Shown piece after piece: positions 9,253 to 18,094 of a stretch of 64,000 bases of DNA. The stretch is from JBFMFH01 sp964481395 (GTDB lineage Bacteria; Acidobacteriota; Vicinamibacteria; Vicinamibacterales; JAKQTR01). The stretch is from the NCBI GenBank assembly GCA_964481395.1, contig CAYZYG010000001.1:1-64000 (forward strand), given 5' to 3'. The notes under the pieces were generated by a model. The model was not told the origin of the DNA, ran no database searches, and saw nothing but the letters and a program-made list of their open reading frames with translations. A program made the position numbers and the translations under genes. Position 1 is the stretch's first letter. The number at the start of each line of letters is the position of its first letter.

Positions 9253-9846
9253 ATGAGAGAGGTCAGGAGCATGAGGACGCGTTCAGTCACGCTGATGTTT
9301 ATTTGCGTCGCGGCAGTCCTGGTGGCTGGCTGTCCGAAGAAGCCGGTGCCGGTGGCTCGCCCCGTGCCGCCTCCGGCGGCCGCGGAGGAACCGGCGCCGA
9401 CGCCCTCGCCGGCGAAGCCGGCGACCGTCACCGAGACGCCCGTCGTGGCCGAACCGGCCATCGGCGAGGACCCGATGGCATCGCGCTCGATCGACGAACT
9501 GAACCGTGACTCCCCGCTCAAGCCGGCCTTTTTCGCGTACGACAGCGACGAACTCACGGCTGAGGCGCGCGCGGCGCTCGATGAGAACGCCGAGATTCTC
9601 AAGCGCTACCCGGCGTGGGTGCTCACGATCGAGGGACACTGCGACGAGCGTGGCACCGCCGAGTACAACCTCGCGCTCGGCGAGCGGCGGGCCGTGGCCG
9701 CCTTGTCGTACCTGGTCTCGCTGGGGATCGAACAGCGCCGCCTGCGCACGGTCAGCTACGGGAAGGAGTTCCCGTTCGACCCCGGACACGACGACGCGGC
9801 CTGGGCGAAGAACCGGCGGGCGCATTTCGTGATCACGGGCAAGTAA
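9253..9846 (+). CDS. pal: Peptidoglycan-associated lipoprotein Pal
   Basis: This is an outer-membrane lipoprotein that binds peptidoglycan and TolB. The 197-residue precursor has a lipoprotein signal ending in LVAGC (Cys27 from this start), a Pro/Ala-rich linker, and an OmpA-like domain with the Pal hallmark IEGHCDERGTAEYNLALGERRA. ATG 9271 (six codons in) gives a more compact signal peptide and has GAGAGG about 8 bases upstream, so the true start may be 9271. cpoB follows after 41 bases. Confidence 0.95.
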   Translation: MREVRSMRTRSVTLMFICVAAVLVAGCPKKPVPVARPVPPPAAAEEPAPTPSPAKPATVTETPVVAEPAIGEDPMASRSIDELNRDSPLKPAFFAYDSDELTAEARAALDENAEILKRYPAWVLTIEGHCDERGTAEYNLALGERRAVAALSYLVSLGIEQRRLRTVSYGKEFPFDPGHDDAAWAKNRRAHFVITGK

Positions 9847-9887
9847 CGCGGGCACGCTGAGCCGCGCCTGCGGGTGGGATTGAGACG

Positions 9888-10798
9888 ATGATGACACGAC
9901 GAGTCGGTATCCTGGCCATCGTGGCGACCCTCGTGGCCGTGACCCACTCGGCCACGCTCGGGGCCGCCAACAAGGAACAGCAGCAGATCCTGGCCGACAT
10001 CAGGATGCTGCAGCAGCAGACGCAACAGCTTCAGGCCCAGTTGGCCGCGCTCGCCGACATCCTCAAGACGGTGACCGGCCGCCTCGAGGAGCAGTCCGGC
10101 ACGACTCGCAAGTCGTTCGCCGACCAGAAACTGCTCGTCGACAGCGTCGCCACCGAGGTCCGAGTCGTCCGTGAAAAGGTCGACGAGACCAACGTCCGGC
10201 TGACCTCCATGTCGCAGGAAGTCGAGGCCATCCGACTCGGGCAGTCGGCACTCGCCGCGCAGGCCGCGCGCGCCGCGCAGGCCCAGGTGCCGCCGGGCGA
10301 GGCCCCGCCCGAGGGCGCCGCACCCCAGCCTCCGCCGCCGGTCGTGGCGGGAGGGCCCGGGGGCGCCCGCGGCGGGGGGCGCCGGCGGGTGGTCCACGCG
10401 CGCCGGGCCGCACACCGGGNNNNNNNNNNGCCCGCGCCGACTACTACATGGGCGAATGGAGTATCGCCATCCAGGGGTTCCTGTCCTACATCAAGACGTT
10501 CCCGACGTCGGACCTGGCCGACGATGCCCAGTACTACATCGGGGAAACGCACTACAGCGCGGGCCAGTTCAAGGAGGCCGTACAGGCCTACGACGCGCTC
10601 ATCGCGAACTACCCGGCGAGCAACACCCTGCCCGACGCGTACTACAAGCGCGGGCTTGCGCTGAACTCGTCCGGTCAGGTCGCCCAGGCCAAGGCGTCCT
10701 TCGAGCACTGCGTGAAGAACTACCCGGACACCGACGCGGGCCGGCTCGCCCGCCAGGCCCTGGATCGGCTGAACCGGATCGGGCGGCAGGCCGCATAG
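9888..10798 (+). CDS. cpoB: Cell-division coordinator CpoB/YbgF-like TPR protein, interrupted by an assembly gap
   Basis: The N-terminal part (from ATG 9888) has a signal peptide and a coiled coil rich in Gln (EQQQILADIRMLQQQTQQLQ), then a Pro-rich linker. After the gap, the reading ARADYYMGEWSIAIQ and onward is a typical C-terminal CpoB module of three TPRs ending at 10798. The two parts lie in different frames across the 10-N gap, whose real length is unknown. Just before the gap the frame from 9888 turns Arg-rich (GGGRRRVVHARRAAHR), while the +1 frame reads AGGWSTRAGPHTG. A miscalled base in the G-run at about 10373-10379 is therefore likely. I treat it as one intact gene damaged by assembly, last of the tol-pal group. 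Confidence 0.8.
10420..10429. other. Assembly gap (10 N) inside cpoB
   Basis: Ten ambiguous bases, presumably a placeholder of unknown true length, in a very G/C-rich linker coding region. Confidence 0.95.
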
Positions 10799-10839
10799 GC
10801 GCCCTCGCCGATTCCCCCGCGCGAAAGGACACGCTCCGC

Positions 10840-11271
10840 ATGGCTTCGAACAGTTACAACCGCCTGATCCTGATCGGCAACCTCGGCCGCGACGCGGAAC
10901 TCCGCTACACCCCGGGGGGCAAGCCGGTTGCGACCACAAGCCTGGCCATCGACGACCTCCAGAAGAAGGACGACTCGGGCAAGCCAGGGACCGAATGGTA
11001 CCGCATCAAGATCTGGGGCAAGCAGGCCGAGATCCTGAAGCAGTATCTCGTCAAGGGCAAACAGGTCTACGTCGAGGGACGGCTGTCGATCCAGACATGG
11101 ACCGACCGGGACGGTCACAACCGGTACACCCCCGAAGTGTCGGTGGACAAGCTCCTGCTGCTCGGCGGGGGCGGCGGTATGGGCTCGGGCGGTGGTTCCC
11201 GCGACATTCAGGTCGCCGACGACACGGATCAGCTGCCCGAGGAGACGACGGCCGACGATATTCCGTTCTGA
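10840..11271 (+). CDS. ssb: Single-stranded DNA-binding protein
   Basis: This protein coats single-stranded DNA in replication and repair. The 143-residue protein has the OB-fold from residue 1 to about 105 (SYNRLILIGNLGRDAELRY at the start), a Gly-rich linker, and the acidic tail DDIPF that recruits partner proteins. ATG 10840 is preceded by AAAGGA ten bases away. It lies 41 bases after cpoB and may be the last gene of that run. Confidence 0.96.
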   Translation: MASNSYNRLILIGNLGRDAELRYTPGGKPVATTSLAIDDLQKKDDSGKPGTEWYRIKIWGKQAEILKQYLVKGKQVYVEGRLSIQTWTDRDGHNRYTPEVSVDKLLLLGGGGGMGSGGGSRDIQVADDTDQLPEETTADDIPF

Positions 11272-11280
11272 CGTACACCT

Positions 11281-11325
11281 GGCGACAGGCGACCGGGGGT
11301 AATAGCAGGCGCCAGGCGACAGGCG
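11281..11325. repeat. GGCGACA-type heptad array between ssb and the cupin gene
   Basis: Units GGCGACA, GGCGACC, GGCGCCA and GGCGTCA in near period 7 fill the convergent spacer and run up to the stop codon of the cupin gene. No classical hairpin plus U-run terminator is visible here. Confidence 0.65.
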
Positions 11326-11706
11326 TCAGGGCGTCGGCGCCTGCCGACCGTACCGATCCTCGATTCTGACGACATCGTCGAGTTCCGGCGTCGAGACTTC
11401 GAAGATGTCGCAGTCCTCGACGGCGGTCATCCGGTGGACGGTGCCCGGAGCCACGTGCACGCGGTCGCCCGGCTTCATGTCGATCGTCGCCAAGTCGCCG
11501 CCGCGTTGGATCTCGAACAGCAGCCTGCCCCGCCAGAGGAGGATGGTTTCCTCTTTTTTCACGTGGTACTGGAGGCTCAGCGCGTGCCCCGCGTTGACGT
11601 GGAGGATCTTGCCTACGTAGCGATCGGTCACGGCCCAGTGCAGCTCGTATCCCCAGGGCTTGTCGACACGCGTGACCCCGCCGTTCGTCTCATCAGGACT
11701 CCCCAT
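11326..11706 (-). CDS. Cupin-domain protein, mannose-6-phosphate isomerase type II-like
   Basis: The 126-residue single-cupin protein resembles the C-terminal isomerase domain of bifunctional mannose-1-phosphate guanylyltransferases. It shows KPWGYELHWA, then the metal-site pattern LSLQYHVKKEETILLWRG and PGTVHRMTA. It probably acts on a sugar phosphate or is a small sugar-binding cupin; the substrate cannot be told. ATG 11706 lies inside the 3' end of ptsI (14-base overlap), making it the last gene of the long minus-strand run. The spacer to ssb (11272-11325) is a GGCGACA-type heptad array with no clear terminator. Confidence 0.75.
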   Translation of the reverse strand: MGSPDETNGGVTRVDKPWGYELHWAVTDRYVGKILHVNAGHALSLQYHVKKEETILLWRGRLLFEIQRGGDLATIDMKPGDRVHVAPGTVHRMTAVEDCDIFEVSTPELDDVVRIEDRYGRQAPTP

Positions 11707-13468
11707 GTGCACTCCCGCCAGTGCCGTCGCGGCACCCGCCGGCCCCTGGCGGCCCCAGCGCCGCCACGGAGCTTTCCACCAGACTCCGGATCTCCCGCCC
11801 CGTCCCGAGCCGCAGCGCCCGGGCTGCCAGCCGCCTGAGCAGACCGAGGTCCAGGCGGCTGGTGGCATCACGCGCGGCGCCGATGGAGCCGGGGTCGAGG
11901 CTGAAGGTCCTCACGCCCAGGCCGATCAGCACAGCCAGTGACACGGGGTCGGCGGCCATCTCGCCGCAGACCGCCAGCGGCCTCCCGTGGCGTGCGGCCA
12001 CGCGCACCACCTGCCTGATCACGCGGAGGATAGCCGGGTGCAGCGGTTCGTAGCGAGCCGCGACCCGCCCGTCCGCGCGATCGACGGCCAGACAGTATTG
12101 CACGAGATCGTTCGTGCCGATGCTGAAGAAATCCGCTTCCCGCGCCAGCAGGTCAACCGTCAGCGCAGCCGACGGCACCTCGATCATGACGCCGACCGGA
12201 ATATCCGGCATCGCGCCGTCGTGCGCGCTGACGTCAGCCTGCACGGCGGCGAGCGCCTCACGCCCCTGTCGAAGATCCTCGACCGACGACACGAATGGGA
12301 ACAGGACGCGCACCGGCCCGTGCCTCGCCGCCCGCACCAGCGCCCGCAGCTGCGCGTCGAACACGTCCCGTCGATCGAGGCTCAGCCTGATGGCGCGCAG
12401 CCCCAGCGGTCCGCGCGACAGCCCCGGCACGCCTCTGCCGCCCCGCACGTCGTACTCATCGACGTCGAGCGTCCGCACTGTCACGGGCAGCGGAGCCATC
12501 CCCTCCAGCAGCGCCCGGTACACCTCGTACTGGCGATCCTCGTCGAAGTCGTCCAGGCCTGCCGGGCCAACCGCGTACTCCGATCGAAACAGGCCGATCC
12601 CTTCCGCGCCCACGTCCCGAGCCTTCACGGTGTCAGCGGGGCTCTCGACGTTCGCCTCGAAGCGGATCGTGGTCCCGTCCGAGAGGACGCAGGGGCCCGT
12701 CACCCCCCGGACGACGGTGGGCGCGATCGTTCGGAGGGAGCGGCGCTGCTCGATCAGGTCGGGCCCGGGCCCGATCACGAACTCGCCTCGGTCGCCGTCG
12801 AGCAGCACCATCGCGCCCGGTTCGACGGCCGTGGCCCGCAGCAGGCCCGCGACGGCGGGAATGTGCCGCGACCGGACGAGAATCGACGCGTGATGCGTCC
12901 GGCTGCCCCCGTCGATGGCGACCGCGAGGACGCGCGCGGGATCGAGCTGGCCTGCGACCGACGGCGGCAGCTCGTCCACGACCAGAATGGACGGCACATC
13001 GAGGCCTGCGAGAACGGCCGCGGGCGTGGACGCAGCCGGGCTCAGCGCCCGTGCCATCCGTCCGACGACGTCGGCCACGTCACCCTGGCGCTCGCGGAGG
13101 TACGCATCGTCGACCTGCTCGAAGACGCGGGAGAGTTCCTCGAAGGCCCGTTGCAGCGCCCATTCGGCATTCACGCGCTCGGCAGCCACGATGGCCTGAG
13201 CCCTCGGGACGAGCGGACGGTCCTCCAGCATGAGCAGCTGCGCGTCGAACAGCCGGGCCAGTTCGGGCCCCGACGCGCGGGCGACCGTTTCGCGCACCTG
13301 CTCGATCTGCCGCCGGGCCACGGCCGCGGCCGCTTCGAGGCGGGTAGTCTCTCGATCGACGTGGGCCTGCGACACCGTGTAGCGGATGGCAAAAGGGTTG
13401 TGCAGGAGAATGACCGCCGGGCCGGCCGCGACGCCGGGAGACACGGGCACCCCGCCCAGGCGAATCAT
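11693..13468 (-). CDS. ptsI: PTS enzyme I (phosphoenolpyruvate-protein phosphotransferase)
   Basis: This enzyme transfers phosphate from PEP to HPr. The 591-residue protein has the EI N-terminal HPr-binding region, the phospho-histidine loop with His193 in SRTHHASILVR, and the PEP-binding barrel. The barrel shows GIGLFRSEY, MIEVPSAA, SIGTNDLVQYCLAVDR and the proton-donor cysteine in AVCGEMAADP. Odd point: the usual MDIGGDK segment reads LDVDEYDVRGG, so the conserved GGDK is absent although Arg before it and the later GLRAIR are kept. The enzyme may be divergent in kinetics. It overlaps ptsH by four bases (ATGA). Confidence 0.92.
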   Translation of the reverse strand: MIRLGGVPVSPGVAAGPAVILLHNPFAIRYTVSQAHVDRETTRLEAAAAVARRQIEQVRETVARASGPELARLFDAQLLMLEDRPLVPRAQAIVAAERVNAEWALQRAFEELSRVFEQVDDAYLRERQGDVADVVGRMARALSPAASTPAAVLAGLDVPSILVVDELPPSVAGQLDPARVLAVAIDGGSRTHHASILVRSRHIPAVAGLLRATAVEPGAMVLLDGDRGEFVIGPGPDLIEQRRSLRTIAPTVVRGVTGPCVLSDGTTIRFEANVESPADTVKARDVGAEGIGLFRSEYAVGPAGLDDFDEDRQYEVYRALLEGMAPLPVTVRTLDVDEYDVRGGRGVPGLSRGPLGLRAIRLSLDRRDVFDAQLRALVRAARHGPVRVLFPFVSSVEDLRQGREALAAVQADVSAHDGAMPDIPVGVMIEVPSAALTVDLLAREADFFSIGTNDLVQYCLAVDRADGRVAARYEPLHPAILRVIRQVVRVAARHGRPLAVCGEMAADPVSLAVLIGLGVRTFSLDPGSIGAARDATSRLDLGLLRRLAARALRLGTGREIRSLVESSVAALGPPGAGGCRDGTGGSAHGES

Positions 13469-13734
13469 GGCGCCTCGCCGAATCCCGAGGCCACGAGCGC
13501 GGTCAGCGTGCCGACGGCGGATTCCTCATCGGGTCCGTCCGCGCTGATGGTGATGACCGAGGTCGGTCTGGCCGCGAGCAGCAGCAGGCCGAGGAGGCTC
13601 TTGCCGTCAACCGCGCGGCCGTCGCGGCTGACGGTGATGCGGGCCTGGAACGCCGACGCGACCTGCACGAAACGTGCGGCCGCGCGGGCGTGCATGCCCA
13701 GCGCGTTCGTGATGACGGCCTCGCGCGTCGTCAT
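13465..13734 (-). CDS. ptsH: Phosphocarrier protein HPr
   Basis: This is the small phosphocarrier between EI and EIIA. The 89-residue protein has the catalytic His15 in NALGMHARAAARFV and a regulatory Ser46 in VDGKSLLGLLLL at exactly the classical positions. Ser46 matches the presence of hprK four genes upstream, so HPr can be phosphorylated at both sites. It sits between the mannose-type EIIA gene and ptsI, with a four-base overlap to ptsI. Confidence 0.96.
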   Translation of the reverse strand: MTTREAVITNALGMHARAAARFVQVASAFQARITVSRDGRAVDGKSLLGLLLLAARPTSVITISADGPDEESAVGTLTALVASGFGEAP

Positions 13735-13735
13735 G

Positions 13736-14149
13736 TCACCGTCCGCCCGACTCTCCCCTCAGCAAGTCCGACGCCACGTGAATGGCGGACCGGCCCGTCT
13801 CGCGCAGTTCGCGGGCCACGGTAAGGAGGTCGTCCGAATCGCGCAGGCCTGCGAGTTTGATCAGCATCGGCAGGTTGACGCCCGTGACGATCTCGACGTC
13901 GCCCGGCTCCATGAACGTCATCCCGAGATTGCTCGGCGTACCGCCGAACATGTCCGTGAGCATGATGACGCCGCTGCCCTGCTGACAGCGGGCGACCGCG
14001 AGGCGAATCTCGTCCCGGGCGTCCTCGACGTCGTCATGCCACCCGATCGACACGGCTGCGAAGCGCGGCAGATCGCCCACGATGGCCTCCGCAGCGCTCA
14101 GCAGTTCACGCGCGAGCTGTCCGTGCGTCACGACCACCACACCAATCAC
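13736..14149 (-). CDS. PTS EIIA component, mannose/fructose (EIIA-Man) family
   Basis: The 137-residue protein begins MIGVVVVTHGQLARELL, placing the phospho-acceptor histidine at residue 9, and has the MLTDMFGGTPSN motif of the EIIA-Man fold. No EIIB, EIIC or EIID genes are nearby, so it is likely a regulatory, not a transport, phosphoacceptor. It is one base from ptsH and nine from rapZ. Confidence 0.92.
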   Translation of the reverse strand: MIGVVVVTHGQLARELLSAAEAIVGDLPRFAAVSIGWHDDVEDARDEIRLAVARCQQGSGVIMLTDMFGGTPSNLGMTFMEPGDVEIVTGVNLPMLIKLAGLRDSDDLLTVARELRETGRSAIHVASDLLRGESGGR

Positions 14150-14158
14150 GTCAGCACC

Positions 14159-15067
14159 TCACGCCTCATCACCGCCCACGTCCCGGTGCCGAATGTGCAC
14201 GCCGACGTCCGGCAGCGGGGCGAGCAGCGGCTTCAGCGCCTCCGCCACGTAGACGGAGCGGTGGCGTCCGCCAGTACATCCGACACCCACCGTCAGGTAG
14301 GCCTTCCCTTCCGAAGCGTACAGCGGAATGAGGTACTGCAGCAACGCTCCGAACCTGGCAATGACCTCGCTCGTGGCCGGAAATTTCTGCATGAAACGGG
14401 CGACGGCCGCGTCGCGGCCCGTCTGGGGTCGCAGCCGCGGCACGAAGTGGGGGTTCGGAAGGAACCGCACGTCGAGCACGAGGTCGCACTCGGGCGGCAA
14501 CCCGTGCTTGAAGCCGAAGCTGAGCAGGGTGACCTGCAGCGGCCTCGCGGCCCTGGTGCCGGACACGAGCCCGCGGAAGACCGCGCGCAGGTCGTGCACC
14601 GTCAGGTCCGTGGTGTCGATGATCTCGTCGGCCATGGCCCTGATCGGGCGCATCCGACGGCGCTCCTCGCGGATACCGTCGAGCACCGGTCTGTCGAGTG
14701 CCAGCGGGTGCGGCCGCCGGGTTTCACTGAACCGCCGCACCAGGACCAGTTCGTCCGCCTCGAGAAACACCAGCACCGGGCTGAGCGGCGATCGCTTCAG
14801 CCTGCGGAACAGTTTCGGAAAATCGGCGAGGAAGGCCCCCTCACGCACGTCAACGACGATGCCGACCTTCTCCAGATCGGACCCTGCCCGCGTCGCGAGG
14901 AACCCGAGGGTCGGGATTAACGCGGTCGGCAGGTTGTCGACGCAGAAGTACCCCAGGTCCTCGAGGGCACGGATGGCCTGCGACTTGCCGGCTCCGGAGA
15001 GCCCCGTCACGATGATGAACCGGCCGGGCCCCGCGGCCGGCCGTCCCGCGCCTCGCCGTCGAGGCAT
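14159..15067 (-). CDS. rapZ: RapZ/YvcJ-family nucleotide-binding protein
   Basis: This is a P-loop protein. In enterobacteria RapZ directs decay of the GlmZ small RNA, and elsewhere the family binds nucleotides linked to cell-wall precursor sensing. The 302-residue protein shows Walker A GLSGAGKS at 22-29, GYFCVDNLP, and the C-terminal GCTGGRHRSVYVAE motif. ATG 15067 overlaps the hprK stop by one base (TGATG). The longer upstream reading is shadow sequence in hprK. Confidence 0.93.
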   Translation of the reverse strand: MPRRRGAGRPAAGPGRFIIVTGLSGAGKSQAIRALEDLGYFCVDNLPTALIPTLGFLATRAGSDLEKVGIVVDVREGAFLADFPKLFRRLKRSPLSPVLVFLEADELVLVRRFSETRRPHPLALDRPVLDGIREERRRMRPIRAMADEIIDTTDLTVHDLRAVFRGLVSGTRAARPLQVTLLSFGFKHGLPPECDLVLDVRFLPNPHFVPRLRPQTGRDAAVARFMQKFPATSEVIARFGALLQYLIPLYASEGKAYLTVGVGCTGGRHRSVYVAEALKPLLAPLPDVGVHIRHRDVGGDEA

Positions 15068-16068
15068 CACTCGCCCTCCGTGTCGAACGAACCCAGGGTC
15101 GAGTCCGGCCCGCCGGCATCCTCGCCGCGCAGACGCCGTTCGAGGCGGTCGGCCAGCCGGCGGGCTCCGTGGTGGCCGCGCGATCGCAGGACCTGGTTCC
15201 TGGCGGCCACCTCGACGAGGCTCGCCAGGTTCCGTCCTGGCGCCACGGGCATACGGACGAGAGGCACGCGAATCCCGAGAATCTCGTAGTACTCCGTGTC
15301 CAGCCCGAGCCGCTCGTAGTGCCGGCCCGACTCCCACCGATCGAGCTGGACCACGAGCTCGATGCGCTTGGATGACCTCGTCGAGGACACGCCGAAGAGA
15401 TCCTCGACGCTGATGACTCCGAGCCCCCGAATCTCCATGTGGTAGCGCGTGAGTTCGGGGCACGTGCCGATCAGCACGGACTCCGCGCGGCGCCTGACCT
15501 CGACCGTATCGTCGCCGACGAGCCGGTGTCCGCGCATGACGAGATCGAGGGCGCACTCGCTCTTGCCGATGCCGCTCTCGCCGACGATGAGGACGCCGAG
15601 GCCGAGGATGTCCAGCAGGACCGCATGGATCAGCGTACGCTCGGCGAGGCGATCCTCGAGCGCGGCGGTCACCTTCGCGATCGCGACCGGAGTCGGCAGG
15701 TGCGTCCGGAGGAGGGGAACCCCGGCGCGATCCGCCTCTTCGGCGAACTCGTGGTGGACGTTCAGCCCGTCGGTCACCAGCGCGCAGGGCACCTCGCGCC
15801 GGAGGACGCGCTGGAGCGCCGCCCGCCGTCCGTCAGCGGACAGCTGGCCGAGGTAGCCGACCTCGCTGGCGCCGAAGACGAGGATCCGGCCCGGCTGGAG
15901 GTACGCGTGGAAGCCCACGAGCGCGAGGCCCGTCTTGAGCACGTACGGATTCAGGATGCGTCGATCCAGGCCCTGGCGCCCGGCGACGAGTTCCAGGGCC
16001 AGGTTGAACGCCTCGGCGCGCAGATCGACCAGCCAGCCGACGGTGATGTTCGGCGCAGGCGCGCTCAT
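15067..16068 (-). CDS. hprK: HPr kinase/phosphorylase
   Basis: This enzyme phosphorylates and dephosphorylates Ser46 of HPr. The 333-residue protein has the N-terminal domain, the catalytic His148 (LIHAVLLD), Walker A GESGIGKS at 163-170, and the HPrK signature EIRGLGVISVEDLFG. All catalytic features are present and the target serine exists in the HPr of this operon. It lies between hpf and rapZ. Confidence 0.95.
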   Translation of the reverse strand: MSAPAPNITVGWLVDLRAEAFNLALELVAGRQGLDRRILNPYVLKTGLALVGFHAYLQPGRILVFGASEVGYLGQLSADGRRAALQRVLRREVPCALVTDGLNVHHEFAEEADRAGVPLLRTHLPTPVAIAKVTAALEDRLAERTLIHAVLLDILGLGVLIVGESGIGKSECALDLVMRGHRLVGDDTVEVRRRAESVLIGTCPELTRYHMEIRGLGVISVEDLFGVSSTRSSKRIELVVQLDRWESGRHYERLGLDTEYYEILGIRVPLVRMPVAPGRNLASLVEVAARNQVLRSRGHHGARRLADRLERRLRGEDAGGPDSTLGSFDTEGE

Positions 16069-16090
16069 GGTCGGGTGCGTCGAACCGGAC

Positions 16091-16624
16091 TCAGGCGTCC
16101 GGCTCGATCAGGCCCAGGTCCCCGTCTGGCCGCCGGAACAGCACCTGTACCGCGTCGGTCTGGGGGTGGCGGAACACGACGAACGCGTCCCGGCCCGGCC
16201 CGACGGCTCTGGCCGCCTCCTCGACGCTCATCGGCTTGACGGCGTAGCGCCGCGCCCGGACGATGCGGGCCATCGGCAGCGCCTGGGGAGCCGGCATGGC
16301 GGGCACGCGCTTGACGGACCGAGCGGCTCGTTTGCGCTGCAGCCACTTCCCCGTCATCCGGTTCGCCTGCGCCGTGAGCTTGTCGACGGCGTCCGCGACG
16401 GCCTCGTCCCACGAGGTGGCGAGCGCCCGGCCCTGGAGGATCTTCCCGCCCCGGACGTGGACGTGGATATCCGCCACATGACGGAACTTCTCGAGCGACA
16501 GCTCGATCTGGCCGGACACCACCTTCGTGCCGATCAGGCGGTCGAGCCGCGCGATCTTGCGGTCGACCATCCGCCGGAGGGCCGGCGAGAGGTCGACGTG
16601 GCGTGTGGTCAGTGCCAGTTTCAT
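16091..16624 (-). CDS. hpf: Ribosome hibernation promoting factor, long form
   Basis: This protein binds the 30S subunit and promotes 100S dimers in stationary phase. The 177-residue protein has the N-terminal S30AE domain (about 1-100, IHVHVRGGKILQGRA) and the C-terminal dimerisation domain (about 120-177, RRYAVKPMSVEEAA). It lies directly after rpoN (8 bases), the common arrangement in many bacteria. Confidence 0.95.
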   Translation of the reverse strand: MKLALTTRHVDLSPALRRMVDRKIARLDRLIGTKVVSGQIELSLEKFRHVADIHVHVRGGKILQGRALATSWDEAVADAVDKLTAQANRMTGKWLQRKRAARSVKRVPAMPAPQALPMARIVRARRYAVKPMSVEEAARAVGPGRDAFVVFRHPQTDAVQVLFRRPDGDLGLIEPDA

Positions 16625-16632
16625 TGATGGCC

Positions 16633-18060
16633 TCAGTAGAGCACCTTGCGCTGGTTCGAGGTCGGGATCCGCAGCTCCTCACGGTATTTCGCGATGGTGC
16701 GCCGGGCGAGCACCAGGCCCTCGCGCTGGAGGATGCTCACGATTTTGGAGTCGCTCAGCGGCTTGCGGGAATCCTCGGCGTCGATGATCTTCTTGATGCG
16801 CTGCTTGATCGTGACCGAGGACACGCTCTCCCCGTACGAGCTGCTGATCCCGCTGTGGAAGAAGTACTTCATTTCGAACACGCCCTGCGGCGTGTGCATG
16901 TACTTGTTCGTGACCACGCGGCTGACCGTCGACTCGTGCATGCCGATGTCGTTCGCGACGTCGCGCAGCACCAGCGGGCGGAGGAACTCGATGCCGTTGT
17001 CCAGGAACTCCCGCTGGAACTGGATGATGCTGGTGGCGACCTTGTGGATCGTCCGCTGGCGCTGCTCGACCGACTTGATCAGCCACAGCGCCGACCGGAA
17101 CTTGTCCTTCACGTAGGCCCGTGTCTCGTCGCTCTGCTGCGCGTTCTTGTCGAGGAGCCGCCGGTACACCGGACTCACCCGCAACTGCGGCAGCCCTTCC
17201 TCGTTCAGCACCGCCACGTACTGGTCCTCGACCTTGACGACGTAGACGTCCGGGATGACGTACGGCGAAGACGCCCGGTTGTACCGGCTGCCGGGCTTCG
17301 GATCCAGATGCCGGATCAGCTCGACGTGCTCCTTCAGTTCCTCGACCGTCGTGGCGAGCCGCTTGGCGATCTCCGGCACCTGGTGGTTCTGGAGCAGTCG
17401 GAGGTGGTCCGTCACGATCCGCTCGGCTACCGAAACGTCCTCGTCGAGCCTCCGGAGCTGCAGCAGCAGGCACTCCTGCAGATCGCGGGCGGCAACGCCA
17501 ATCGGGTCGAAGCCCTGCACGAGGGTCAGGGCCTCTTCGACCTCCGGGAGGGGCCAGTTGCCCATCGCGGCGATCTCGTCCACGGAGGCGACCAGGTAGC
17601 CGTCGTCGTCCAGGTTGCCGATGATGGCCTCGCCGATGGATCGCAGCGTGTCCGAGGCGGCCTGGAGCGACAGCTGCCACGCGAGGTGGTCGGCCAGCGA
17701 CGTGGTCGTGGACAGCGTGTTCTCGATGGGCGGCAGCTCCCGCACCTCCTGAGGGGTGTGCGGGCGGTAGCCGTCGTCCAGATAGTCGCCGAAAAAGTAC
17801 GCGTAGTCGCTGTCGTCCCAGTCCTCGGTCTTCGCGGTGGTCTCGGGGCTCTCGCCCGGTTTGTCCGCGGCCACGCCGTCAGCGGGCTGCAGCTCCTCGG
17901 CCGCCGCCTCCTCCAGAAGCGGGTTCTCGACCACCTCCTGGTTGAGCAGATCGGCCAGTTCGAGCGTCGACATGGGCAGCAGCTTGATGGCCTGCTGCAG
18001 CGAGGGCGTCAGGATCAGCTTCTGGACGAGCTTCGTATGGAGCTTCTGCTGAATGGCCAT
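16633..18060 (-). CDS. rpoN: RNA polymerase sigma-54 factor
   Basis: This is an alternative sigma factor needing enhancer-binding activators. The 475-residue protein has the Gln/Leu-rich activator region (LILTPSLQQAIKLLPMS), an acidic region II (about 65-105), the core-binding domain, and the RpoN box ARRTIAKYREELRI near the C-terminus. The length is standard. No sigma-54 activator gene lies in the window. Confidence 0.97.
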   Translation of the reverse strand: MAIQQKLHTKLVQKLILTPSLQQAIKLLPMSTLELADLLNQEVVENPLLEEAAAEELQPADGVAADKPGESPETTAKTEDWDDSDYAYFFGDYLDDGYRPHTPQEVRELPPIENTLSTTTSLADHLAWQLSLQAASDTLRSIGEAIIGNLDDDGYLVASVDEIAAMGNWPLPEVEEALTLVQGFDPIGVAARDLQECLLLQLRRLDEDVSVAERIVTDHLRLLQNHQVPEIAKRLATTVEELKEHVELIRHLDPKPGSRYNRASSPYVIPDVYVVKVEDQYVAVLNEEGLPQLRVSPVYRRLLDKNAQQSDETRAYVKDKFRSALWLIKSVEQRQRTIHKVATSIIQFQREFLDNGIEFLRPLVLRDVANDIGMHESTVSRVVTNKYMHTPQGVFEMKYFFHSGISSSYGESVSSVTIKQRIKKIIDAEDSRKPLSDSKIVSILQREGLVLARRTIAKYREELRIPTSNQRKVLY

Positions 18061-18094
18061 GTCTACACCGGCGAGTGTAGTCGTTCGGGCTCCG

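Noticed and set aside
11987..14920. A 977-residue plus-strand open frame opposite ptsI-ptsH-EIIA-rapZ
   Set aside because: It spans four well-supported genes on the other strand and has no start signal or domain; it is a composition artefact.
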